Below, in pieces: positions 45,059 through 54,196 of a DNA stretch of 64,000 bases. How positions within the stretch are numbered: the first letter of the stretch is position 1; every line of letters starts with the position of its first letter. Source of the stretch: Stomoxys calcitrans. Taxonomy: Eukaryota; Arthropoda; Insecta; Diptera; Muscidae. Below the pieces are notes generated by a model, which saw only the letters and a program-made list of their open reading frames with translations, searched no databases and was not told the DNA's origin. The stretch spans positions 94,866,914-94,930,913 of the forward strand of contig NC_081555.1 in NCBI RefSeq assembly GCF_963082655.1, in the 5' to 3' direction. Made by a program: the position numbers and the translations under genes.

Positions 45059-45869
45059 ATCCAACACATGATTTCCATATATGTCAGAAATTATGAGAAG
45101 TAGGTATCGAATATACAGAGTGACTTGCTGAGATTTTTGTTGAGTTGCAAACGAATAATTCGAGTCCGAAAACCACGCATGGGCGCATGCGACAGTTTTG
45201 CATGTAGCGCAGAGGTTATCATGTCCGCCTATGACGCCGAACGCCTGGGTTCGAATCCTGGCGAGACCATCAGAAAAAATTTTCAGTTGTGGTTTTCCCC
45301 TCCTAATGCTGGCAACATTTGTGAGGTACTATGTCATGTAAAACATCTCTCCAAAGAGGTGTCGCACTGCGGCACGCCGTTCGGACTCGGCTATAAAAAA
45401 GAGGCCCCTTATCATTGAGCTTAAACTTGAATCGGACTGCACTCACTGAAATATGAGAAGTTTGCCACTGTTCCTTAGAGGAATGTTCTTGGGCAAAATT
45501 TGCATTTGCAAGTATCCATTTACCCCGTCTCAGAAACAATGAGAGGTAAGTATAAAAGATATAGGGTGGATTTGTTGAGAATTTAACTGAAATTCTCGAT
45601 TTTATCCGTAATGGGTAGCTCATGATTTTCATATTTCTCAGAAACTATGAGAGTTTGATATGAAAAATACAGGTTGGTTTGGTAGAAACCTTTTTTTGGC
45701 TTTCAAACGATTCAAGCGGTTTGCAAATGGCCTAAGATGTTTTCAAGAAAAACCAAAATTACCGATTCAATCCGTAATAGGTACTTCAAAAAAGATCCAA
45801 CACATGATTTTCATACATCTCAGAACCTTTAAAAGCTATCGGTATTCTGAACGGCATTTGGCTGTTCTT
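45059..45869. repeat. Diverged repeat of a third kind, interrupted by a SINE
   Basis: The phrases CACATGATTTCCATATATGT, TCTCAGAAACAATGAGAGG, CATGATTTTCATATTTCTCA and CATGATTTTCATACATCTCA recur near 45065, 45529, 45620 and 45805. They are separated by the SINE at 45203-45505. Spacing is irregular (about 107 and 182 bp on the right side). No coding content is recognised. Confidence 0.55.
45203..45505 (+). mobile_element. tRNA-derived SINE, best-preserved copy
   Basis: The tRNA-like head has box A-like TAGCGCAGAGGTTATCATG, the segment TCCGCCTATGACGCCGAACG, and box B GGTTCGAATCC (45249-45259). The body includes CTCTCCAAAGAGGTGTCGCA, CCGTTCGGACTCGGCTATAA and the end GGAATGTTCTTGGGCAAAAT. Copies elsewhere read CACCGTGGCGCAGAGGTTAG at the head. 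RNA polymerase III transcription and mobilisation by a LINE are inferred from its type. Confidence 0.9.
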
Positions 45870-46201
45870 CATCCCAGATGCAAAAGTTTTTCTCATCGCT
45901 GATCACAACTTTCGATTAAACTGTGAATTTCCATCGAGCTGATGTCACAGAGCATGAATTTTGTTAATAAATTTCTACGATTTGCAGTCGTTACTGTTTT
46001 GTGAGTTTTTCCATAATGAAATGGCAGAGTATACTGAACACTTTTCACTTTCACTTTCACACATGACGTTTGGACACAATTATCAACCAGTGCTGCCACC
46101 CCGAAAAATTTTAGCACCATAACAACAATTTCGTAGCTAGCAAGTTTTGCGGGGTGGCAGCACTGGTGGATAATTGTGTCCAAACGTCATGTGTGAAAGT
46201 G
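45870..46201 (-). mobile_element. Decayed mariner-like element with 52-bp inverted arms
   Basis: Minus-strand text has MEKLTKQ followed, after a stop, by RLQIVEIY (about 45985-46020), then ISDEKNFCIWDEEQP (about 45855-45905). These recall the N-terminus and first catalytic Asp of mariner transposases. 46052-46103 and 46150-46201 are 52-bp inverted arms (one mismatch) with a 46-bp loop. They contain GACGTTTGGACACAATTATC and GTGCTGCCACCCC. Confidence 0.65.
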
Positions 46202-46214
46202 AAACTTCTATGAT

Positions 46215-47285
46215 ATACTCAGTAATTAAGAACTCACAACAAGCCTATCTCGGCCTTAGGTGTTGTGGGTATACATCTAAAACAGAAATAAGCTTTTTGT
46301 GAGTTATGAAGTGTTGAGATCCGTACCCTGTTTTCAATCTTATCCATCTTTCAGCAGTTGTTTACCCTAATCTGGGTTTCTTCTACATTTTTCCCAACAC
46401 CCCTATTGGGTTTTCCTTTGATTTTTGTACATTTTCATGCTTTCTTTAAACTTCTCATGACCCTTTATTTAATCAAAGGTCCTTCCCTCAATTCTCTCCT
46501 TCTTTTAATTTCTTATTTTGTCACAGTTTTTTTTTCATGTTCATTAATCTTTCTTTTATTTTTTTCCTTAATTTCACACCCCTATGAAATCTTTGATGAA
46601 AGATTTAACATTTCCCACATGTTTCGCTTATTATTAGTTTATAACTTTTTTAATTGTTTCAATTTGTGTGTAACTTTTTTTTTTGTTTGTTTGCATTTAT
46701 CGTGTTCTTGGAAAACTTTTTTTTTTTTTTGTAAATGGTGCCATATCACAATTGCGCTTTAATGCGATTAATTAACAGGAAAAAAAGTTTAAAATTAATT
46801 TCAATTAAAGCAAAGCGTCATCGTCTTTCATCTTTAACCTCGTCATCATCAGCAGATGAAGTGTGTGTCAAGAGCAAGTAAGGCAAATAAGTTTTTGTGC
46901 TCTAAGTACATAGCATACTTTTAGGAGGGAGCTGAAGTTTTCGTATACCAGCATATTTTTAAGCGGTGGCATATTTGCGTTACACATTTTCTTAAGGCAT
47001 TGTATGAAAGTGTAACCTTGTAAACGATTACAAGCAGCAAAATATAATTCTGAATTAATTATATTTTTCAATAAAGGGGACAAAAATAAACGCATTTTAA
47101 TGAGGGTTTGTAGCCAGAGGCTGCTGTGGGTTGTTGACCTATTTGTAAACAAAAAAAATTTTGATTTGTTTGTCAAAGGGAAAAGGGTTATGGGGTAAAA
47201 AGAGTTCGCTGTTTACTATTTACTTGCTAAGGTGACCTTAGAAAAAGAATATATGTCTAAACACTTACTGAAACTTTTCTTTCAT
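46215..47285. other. Single-copy T-rich DNA
   Basis: The ORF 46358-46762 is a Phe/Leu-rich translation of T-rich DNA with no domain and no supporting context. The recurrent motif, reversed, lies at 46910-46923. Confidence 0.5.
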
Positions 47286-47340
47286 ATTTTTTACCATCCA
47301 CCATGGGATGTGGGTATATTGATATTGATTTTCGTAGAAT
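47286..47340 (+). mobile_element. Helentron-like left-end scrap
   Basis: TTTACCATCCACCATGGGAT then GTGGGTATATTGAT resembles the left-end box; nothing else of the element follows. Confidence 0.45.
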
Positions 47341-47559
47341 CTATTGTTGGAGAGATTCCAACATTGTCATGATTGAAGAAAACTCCTTCCACATGGACCA
47401 CTTTCGTGGCGAATATAGTGTTTTGTATTTAGGATAATGTCGGCGGAAAAGAGTCGAATCACGTGAGATCGAACGATGTTGGTAGTAGGGGATTTCCTCT
47501 CGCGGACTTTCCTTGGTCTTAGGTCCAAAGGACCGATCGCTGCGGGAACATGGTGGTTA
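47341..47559. other. Unassigned segment
   Basis: Under 300 bp. The ORF 47367-47588 (-) has no recognised domain and runs into the LINE 3' UTR. Confidence 0.35.
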
Positions 47560-47815
47560 TTATTAAAAGGCACCAATAACTCGAGCATCTGGGCACTCAG
47601 TATTTGCCACCCAGCCTCTCACTGAGACTCTCCGCGCGATACCGCTGTCCGCAACTGCCGTTTCAGCTACTCCTTGTGGAGCATTCCACTATCCGCAACC
47701 TGTGGACGCACCCGGCAGCTCGCAGCTAAGATTCTCGTGACAGAAATGAACATCACACATATCGGACCTCAATGTTCCAGCCTGTGTGGTGCTCGCAGCT
47801 ATCCCGCGCAGGATT
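47560..47815 (-). mobile_element. LINE 3' UTR fragment, reverse orientation
   Basis: Reversed family member: CACCAATAACTCGAGC, CTCTCACTGAGACTCTCCGC, ATCCGCAACCTGTGGACGCA, CCAGCCTGTGTGGTGCTCGC. Truncated at the ORF2 side, where BEL/Pao-like text begins soon after. Confidence 0.65.
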
Positions 47816-47949
47816 CGTTCTCTTGTTTTTTGTTCAAGGAGGAAATCAGTTGATGCTGTGTGCTCTAAGAATAGAATAATGGGTACCTCGAGCTAAAAAT
47901 TTTATTCGTTCTGTGATATTTAATTGAAAACCTTGTGTGTTAAAGATAG

Positions 47950-48395
47950 TAGCTCCACTTCCTCCAGACAGGACTGTTATTGAAAAGGCGTTTACTACGA
48001 CTGGTGTGAATGCTGCTGGTCCTTTTGAGGTTAAGCCTTTTAGGGGCGCTATTATGGAATCTCTTAGGCATACGTTTGTGTATTTGTCTGCTTTTCTAGG
48101 AAAGTAATGCATATGGAAGCAGTGTCGGACTTGTCGTCTGCTAACTTTCTAGAAGCATTTCCACCCTCTTTATCGCTCTATGTGGTTGTCCGCACACTAT
48201 GTTCTCTGATAATGACACAAATTTCGTGCATGCTTCTAGAGAAATTGTAAAGGACTTCAAGGATTTCCTTCGTAGTAGTGTCCGAAAAATTTGCTCACCA
48301 GGCCCTATCGTAGCCTGTTATGCCAGCTGGAGCACTTCACATGGTAGGTCTTTGGGAGGCTGGTGTGAAAAGTTTTAAGGCACATTTTAAGAGGT
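47950..48395 (+). pseudogene. BEL/Pao-type integrase core fragment
   Basis: Frame pieces in order: PPDRTVIEKAFTTTGVNAAG then PFEVKPF (about 47959-48040); YVCVFVCF and MHMEAVSDLSSANFLEAF (about 48072-48160); FSDNDTNFV (about 48202-48230); and VGLWEAGVKSFKAHF (about 48343-48390). These are the DD35E core motifs of LTR-retrotransposon integrases; GLWEA(A/G)VKS is typical of BEL/Pao. The usual Asp in the GVDxAGPF motif reads Asn here, and frames are broken. The ORF 47846-48112 (-) is antisense shadow. No LTRs were identified. Confidence 0.82.
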
Positions 48396-48468
48396 AGAAT
48401 CGTCGATGTCCACACGAGTGTGCATGGGCATGTTGGCAATTCGGATGTACGTACGACAAGCGGCGTTG

Positions 48469-48561
48469 CACAGTGGGAAAAAATAAAAAAAAATAGTAAA
48501 AAATATGCCGTGTAAGAACGGGTAGAGATACGAATATCTCTTTATATTTTCTCCCACTGTG
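48469..48561 (+). mobile_element. 93-bp MITE with CACAGTGGG termini
   Basis: Starts CACAGTGGGAAAAAATA and ends with the near-complement TATTTTCTCCCACTGTG. The flanks CGTTG (48464-48468) and CATTG (48562-48566) differ by one base and may be a 5-bp target duplication. A truncated relative lies at 1020-1098. It sits in the BEL/Pao region. Confidence 0.75.
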
Positions 48562-48566
48562 CATTG

Positions 48567-48921
48567 ACGACCTATCACAAAGTTGGTCGTATTGACCAAC
48601 TTATCGACAGACTCCTTGTAGTTTTGTATATTCTCTTGACAATTTAGATGATTTCGACGAGTTAATGGAATTGTCGTCCTGTAGTTGACGAGGCAGTCGA
48701 TAAATCCGTGCTAGATCATGTCGGCTGCTGTTACCGTCATGGAAGCACCGCTGCAATCAACACCCGCTTCACCGGTAGCCTATAGGGAAATTACCTTTGC
48801 GCCTACAGTCCCTGTATCTGTCACTGCTCCTGCACAATTTATATGAAAAGTTTGCGGGCGCCGGCGTCCCTTAAGACATTGAAAAAAGTTTGATGCCCAG
48901 CAGTCAAAGAATTGTCCCATG
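48567..48921. other. Unassigned, possibly rest of the BEL/Pao element
   Basis: No motif is secure. Its position downstream of the integrase core would suit an integrase C-terminus or LTR, but I cannot show it. Confidence 0.35.
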
Positions 48922-49250
48922 CTACACTCTGATTTGTCCAGGCCCAAGTCTGGGAATAAACCTGGAGGGCGTTCGCCTAAATGACCTGTACGTCAACCTA
49001 GCCAAGAGGCCAGACCTAATCGTCCGTCGATAAAGTGCTGCGATAATTCTACGCCCGATTTTGGTTGCTCTAAGCACTCCGGAGTCCACAACATCTTGGT
49101 ACACTCTGATTCGCCCAGGCCTAAGTCTAGGAATAAGCCTGTAGGGCGTTTGTTTGAGAAACCTCGACGCCAACTAGCCAAGAGGCCAGACCTAATCGTC
49201 CGTTTGATGAAGTGGTACGTTCAGTTTACACCCGATTTTGGGGACCTTAC
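48922..49250. repeat. Two-copy ~177-bp tandem repeat
   Basis: TACACTCTGATT begins at 48922 and again at 49099. Both copies contain AGCCAAGAGGCCAGACCTAA and end in CGATTTTGG. Copies are roughly 80 percent alike. The ORF 48922-49173 (-) repeats its own peptide for this reason. Confidence 0.85.
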
Positions 49251-49775
49251 ATAGTGGAATAATCTTGGACTCCAGCTTGGTGGTACGAATGGCATCTCTT
49301 CCTGTAAGGGCAGCAATCGATAATTGCCAGCTGTAGCCAAGTCTGCTGCTCTATGGTCTCTAACATTGATGGGGTCCAATATTGTCGGTTGTCAATCACA
49401 CTCACTGCATGAGTATGCCATTTAGGTCGCGTTTTGACCCCAGCGGAGTAGGATTACTGTTGCTGATCCGTAATTTTATCGTGTTGGGCGATTCGACCTC
49501 GTTTTTGGTCCTGAGGAGTATGATCGCATCATTTCGAACAGAGTGTACGCAACACCGGGTCTTTCTGAAGCACACAACATTGTCTTCGGGTAATAGCTTT
49601 CTGGAATATGCAACGGCTAAGGTTACCATGTGTACAATCGCTAGAGTCTCCACTGGCCCAACAGTGTCCCTTTTATTGACCAACCGTACATAAATGTTAT
49701 TGGATGCGGAGTCTCCTCTGGCTTCACCAGGGTACCTACAGGTCCCAATTTAGTCACGAATCAATTCCTGACATT
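49251..49775. other. Unassigned segment with opposed ORFs
   Basis: The ORFs 49382-49693 (+) and 49402-49683 (-) overlap almost fully; neither shows a domain I recognise. The GC content is above that of the islands, so an old element is possible. Confidence 0.4.
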
Positions 49776-49777
49776 CA

Positions 49778-50064
49778 AAATTTGCCCATGAACATTCCAT
49801 TAATGAACAGTGGCGAATTTCTTACATATCAATGAATGCAGTCCGATTCAAGTTTAAACTCAATGATAAGGGAACGCCTTTTTCTTGCCGAGTCCGAAAG
49901 GAGTGCCGCAGCGCGACATCTCCTTTGTGGAGCAGTTTTTACCTCACAAATATAGCCTACGTTAGTAAAGGGATAACCACCGCTGAAAATTTTTGTGATG
50001 TTGGGATTTGAACCCAGGGACTCGGCGTCATAGGCGGACATGCTAACCTCTGCGCCACGGTGGC
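49778..50064 (-). mobile_element. tRNA-derived SINE, near full length, reversed
   Basis: Head on the right: TCATAGGCGGACATGCTAAC then CTCTGCGCCACGGTGGC, the complement of a tRNA-like 5' end. Box B is in GGGATTTGAACCC (50004-50016). Its tail reaches AAAATTTGCCCATGAAC at 49778. Confidence 0.9.
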
Positions 50065-50069
50065 TAAAG

Positions 50070-50135
50070 CAGTCTGCAGTCTGCTATCAGAATTACTTAG
50101 ACGTTTTGGTCCAGAGTGATATAACAGGAATAGGA
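50070..50135 (-). mobile_element. LINE-C 3' end scrap between two SINEs
   Basis: Reads as the complement of the LINE-C tail (AGACGTTTTGGTCCAGAGTG and AGGAGAAGGAAGATA), like 2785-2855. Only the last ~65 bp remain. Confidence 0.65.
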
Positions 50136-50146
50136 GAAGGAAGATA

Positions 50147-50995
50147 TCGTAGCGCAGAGGTTAGCATGTCCGCCTATGACGCTGAACCCCTTCATACGAA
50201 TTCTGACGAAAACATCAGAAAAATTTTCAGCGGTGATTATCGCCCGCCTAATGGAAGTGACATTTGTGAGGCACTATGCCATGTAAAACTTCTCCCCAAA
50301 GAGGGGTCGCATTGCGGCTCGCCGCTCGGATTCGGCTATAAGAAGGAGGTCCCTTATCATTAAACTTAAAACTTAAATCGGACAGCACTCATTGATGTCG
50401 GTATGAAATAAGCCCCAATGCAATAAAGCCCCAAGCGGAAAATGAAATAAAAACCAGAAAATGGGGCTCTATTTCATAATGAAATACAACCCCAAAAGTA
50501 AAAATTAAATAAAGCCGCAACAAAATGAAAAAACACCCCAAACTTAAGTGAAATAAAAACCGAAAATTTGGGGCATTATTTCATATGAAATAAAGTCCCG
50601 AATTTCAAAAACAATAATGCCCCAATTAGTGGGCGATTTACTAAAGTCCAGGAAATCTTTCGAAATATGCTGCTCTCCGTTTTATTTGAAATGTTTGTAA
50701 AACGAAAAAAAGCCTCAAAGGTTTGGGGCTGTGTGTCATTTCCAAATTTGGGGACTTATTTCATACGAAATTAAGCCCCAATTTTTAAAATGAAATAAAG
50801 ACCATAAAACGAAATAAAGCCCCAATTATCGTTGTTATTGTCAGATGTTTGTTTTTGTTTCTTGTTTCAAGTTTGGGGACTAATTTCATTTTCCATTTGG
50901 GCTTTTGTTGCATTGGGGTCTTATTTAATACCGCCCTCATTGATATGTGAAAATGATTCCCCTGTTCATTAACAATATGTTCATGGGCAATTTGG
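50147..50995 (+). mobile_element. tRNA-derived SINE split by a 538-bp transposon
   Basis: Head CGTAGCGCAGAGGTTAGCAT and body to 50397. The SINE tail resumes at 50945 with ATGTGAAAATGATTCCCCTG and ends near GGGCAATTTGG. Removing 50398-50944 restores the order seen in the copy at 45203. Confidence 0.9.
50398..50935. mobile_element. 538-bp inverted-repeat DNA element with 9-bp target duplication
   Basis: Starts GTCGGTATGAAATAAGCCCC and ends with the near-complement GGGGTCTTATTTAATACCGCC. The similarity of the two ends runs about 55 bp inward. It is flanked by CTCATTGAT at 50389-50397 and 50936-50944. The interior is built of many AAATAAAGCCCC and GGGGCTTATTTC phrases in both orientations. There is no transposase. 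An 8-9 bp duplication would suit hAT, P or Mutator-like transposases; I cannot choose between them. Confidence 0.88.
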
Positions 50996-51039
50996 CATTA
51001 GCCTATTAAGATAAATCGTGCAACAAACTTAACAAATGT

Positions 51040-51107
51040 GATCCATGTTGGAGAATATATAAGATTCCTTCCGGTCGAACTTAGCACGCTTTTATTTGTT
51101 TTTATTT
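51040..51107 (+). mobile_element. Helentron-like right end only
   Basis: GTTGGAGAATATATAAGATT then CCGGTCGAACTTAGCACGCT: the terminal hairpin region without the array. Confidence 0.65.
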
Positions 51108-51935
51108 CTATTTCCCTTGAAATTTGCTTGCTTAAACTTTATGCCCATGACCTTTGAATATTGAATACTACGTTGTCATTTAGCTCGCATTTCTCGCATC
51201 ATCATTATAGATTAACATTTATTGATCTTGCTGTCCCACATTATCAAGTAAATTATCATGTTTCCGCAGCACATGCTTTACACTCCACTCTGACAATGAC
51301 CATAAATCGGACTTTGGGGAACTCTGACCTTCCATAAACCTCACACTCTCATTCTATCAACAATTAACATATTAATCTTCTGCCCGATGCCGAAGACATC
51401 ATTGTCGTTAAGTCCACAAGATTAATGGAAACTTGTGTCCTGACAATTGAGTGAATACAGTCGTTTTTGCTGTTGTTTTTGTTTTCCTCTCTTTTTGATA
51501 TGATGGCGGCAGCAGATTGTGGTCGCCATTATATTGTTTTCGATACAGCATTAATAATTAAATAAGCAAATAAAGACCTTTCATTGGAAGAGAAAACAAA
51601 ATGATATGGAATAACTTGAAGAAAAATAATAAGAAGATAACAAGTGTCACGCATTGGCATGTTAAGTAACATGGACGCCTGAAAGTATGCTATATATTAT
51701 AGTGTCATTTAAGGTCTTTTGTATAGGCAATGGTATGCCTTACGTTATTGATGTAGGTATGTGGAGTATGTGTGTAAAGCACATTATTTATGTTTGGTGA
51801 TATTTAAAGTGCGAATTTTATAAATGCTGAAAAATTCTATGAATGGCAGTTCTTTTTGGTGAAAATAGGGTTTCACACTTTTTGATATCTTACCTTAATT
51901 ATCAATAAAGCCAGTTCTTGGAGATAGGTGGTTTA
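51108..51935. other. Single-copy AT-rich DNA
   Basis: No gene recognised. The recurrent motif (CCTGAAAGTATGC) lies at 51678-51690. Confidence 0.45.
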
Positions 51936-52315
51936 CATTCTTGATCGTCACGAAGTTCTGAGTCGATCTAGCCATATCCGTCCGTCCGTCTGTCGAAATC
52001 ACGATAGTGATCGAACGCATGGAGCTAGCCGCTTGAAATTTTGCACAAATATTGATGTAGGTCGTTGGGTATTGCAAATGGGTCATATGGGTTTAGATTT
52101 AGGTATAGCTCCCATTTAAACCGATCTCTCGACTTCTTGAGCTTTTACAAACCGCAAACCGATTTGGCCAAAATTTTACATGTAGTGTTCTGTTATGACT
52201 TCCAAAAACTGTGCCAAGTATGGTCCAAATCGGTCCATAACCTGATATAGCTCCCATATGAACCGATCTGCTGATTGGACTTCATGAGCCCTTACGAGTA
52301 GCAAATTTTGTTCGA
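51936..52315 (+). mobile_element. Helentron-like left part
   Basis: TTGATCGTCACGAAGTTCTG, GTCCGTCCGTCTG (51970-51982), GAAATTTTGCACAAATATTG and one to two units. It is cut at 52315 by LINE-C text. Confidence 0.7.
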
Positions 52316-52948
52316 ACGTATTTCTGAACACAAAAACCGCCGCGACTTTCGTAGATCTCTCAACGAGAAGGCTTAACAGCTCAAAATCCATCTGTTCTGA
52401 GTGCCGGGCCAGAGGGAATTGTAAAGCGGACGAGCTTGTGAGACTAGAAACTACCCTACACATTCCAGGGATACTGGATGCCTCTAGTGACATGTAAGCT
52501 TTCAGGACCAGGCCTGAAGGACAACGAATGATAGATGGTCACAAAGAGGGGCTGTGAGCATTCCAAAACTATGTGGCCTTATCTAGACTCGAAGAGGTCT
52601 ACTGCTTTGCTGACATTGGCTAGAACAGACGTCTCAGTCATTGTGTGCACCATGACAGTTCACTGTTTAATCGGAAAAGATGCTGACAGACTGCAGGTTG
52701 CCAGCAACCACTTTTGCTGAAGCTGTGAGGACATCAAAGCAGAAGAGACTATAGAACACCTTCTGTGTGTATGTCCCGCTCTGGCAGTCAGAAGGAGTTC
52801 CACTTTAGTTTCTCATTTCTTTGAGAACCTTTTTAAAGCAATCTGGATGGTCCAACGGTAGGAAATAGCAGGCGCATTTCTTTTTCTGTTCCTGTGGTAT
52901 CACAATGAACGAAAACGTCTAAGTGAGTCTGCCACTTAAACCTTACCT
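52316..52948 (+). pseudogene. LINE-C ORF2 3' part (copy without the short insertion)
   Basis: RNase H end GNCKADELVRLETTLHIPGI (about 52420-52475). Then, across frames, TVHCLIGKDADRLQVASNHF (about 52655-52715) and a knuckle KAEETIEHLLCVCPALAV (about 52738-52790; its leading cysteine is next to a stop). The 3' UTR ends near CTTAAACCTTACCTAAC. This copy gives the uninterrupted reference for the insertion at 3311-3419. Confidence 0.82.
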
Positions 52949-52967
52949 AACGTCTACCCTCCATCAT

Positions 52968-54196
52968 AGGAGGGGGGTATATTAATTTCGTCATTCGGTT
53001 TGTAACCCATCGAAATATTGATCTGAGGCCTTGCAAAGTATATAAATTTTTGATCGTCTTGACGTTCTTAGTCGATTTAGACATATTGGGTTACCCAAAA
53101 AGTAATTGCGGATTTTTTAAAAGAAAGTAAATGCATTTTTAATAAACCTTAGAATGAACTTTAATCACTTTAAGCACTTTTTTTCTAAAGCAAGCTAAAA
53201 GTAACAGCTGATAACTGACAGAAGAAAGAATGCAATTACAGAGTCACAAGCTGTGAAAAAATTTGTCAACGCCGACTATATAAAAAATCCGCAATTACTT
53301 TTTGGGCAACCCAATATATGTCCGTCTGTCTGTCTGTCCGTACGTTCGACTGTTCGTCTGCCGAAATCACCCTGACTTTGGAAGGAGCAAAGTAGGGCTT
53401 TTGCAATTTAGCACAAATACTTCTTATTGGTGCAGGTCGATTGGGCCCATGCAGCCCATGTTTTGGTATAGCTGCCATACAAAGCGATCTCGGATCTTGA
53501 TTTCTTGAGCAACTAAGGGGGCGCAATTCTTTTTCGATTTGGCTGAAATTTTGCATGAAGTGTTTGTTATGACTGCCAACAACTGTGTCAAGTAAGGTCC
53601 GAATCGGTTCATAACTTGATATAGCTGCCATATAAACCGATCTTGGGTCTTGACTTCTTTTGCCTTTACAGTGCGCAATTTTTATTCGATCTGGCTGAAA
53701 TTTTGGGCGAGGTGTTATGTTATGACTTCCATCAATAATGCCAAGTCTGATCTAAATTGGTTAATAATCTGATATAGCTGCCATATGAGAAGACAAGATC
53801 CCAGGCTTCTTGAGCCTCTAGAGTGCGCAATTATTACCCAATTTAGATGAAATTTTGCATGGAGTGTTTTGTTTCGTCTTCCAACAACAATGTCAAGTAT
53901 AGTCTAAATCGGTTTATAACCTGATTTAGCTTTTATATAAACCAATCTCCCGATTCTTATCCGATTTGGCTGAAATTTTGCACAATGACTTCCAGTTTAG
54001 TCTCCAACATTCATACCAAATATGGCTCGAAACGTTTAATAAGCTGATATGGCTTTAAAAGCATTGCAAATTTTATCCGTTGTCCTTTGTTTGCCCATAA
54101 AGAGTTACCGGGCAAAGAACTTGACAAATACAACCCATGGTGAAGGGTATATAGCATTCGGCCCGGTCGAACTTAGCACGCCTTTACTTGTTCCTT
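52968..54196 (+). mobile_element. Helentron-like element with ~153-bp array, MITE inside
   Basis: Left box (CATAGGAGGGGGGTATATTA), a GTCCGTCTGTCTGTCTGTCC run resuming after the MITE at 53317, about four units, and right end ATTCGGCCCGGTCGAACTTA then GCACGCCTTTACTTG. Both ends are present. Confidence 0.78.
53086..53314 (+). mobile_element. Mariner-type MITE in a Helentron-like element
   Basis: Copy with a short internal deletion near 53165 and an altered left end (TTGGGTTACCC). TA lies at 53084-53085 and 53315-53316. Confidence 0.9.

Noticed and set aside
46358..46762. 134-residue hydrophobic ORF resembling a membrane protein
   Set aside because: T-rich DNA yields Phe/Leu-rich text by chance; no domain, no homologous context and no splice or promoter evidence.
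47846..48112. 88-residue minus-strand ORF
   Set aside because: It is antisense to the BEL/Pao integrase motifs, which make consistent sense on the plus strand.
49382..49693. Opposed ORFs as a possible gene
   Set aside because: Neither strand shows a domain, and full overlap of two ORFs is not evidence of coding.
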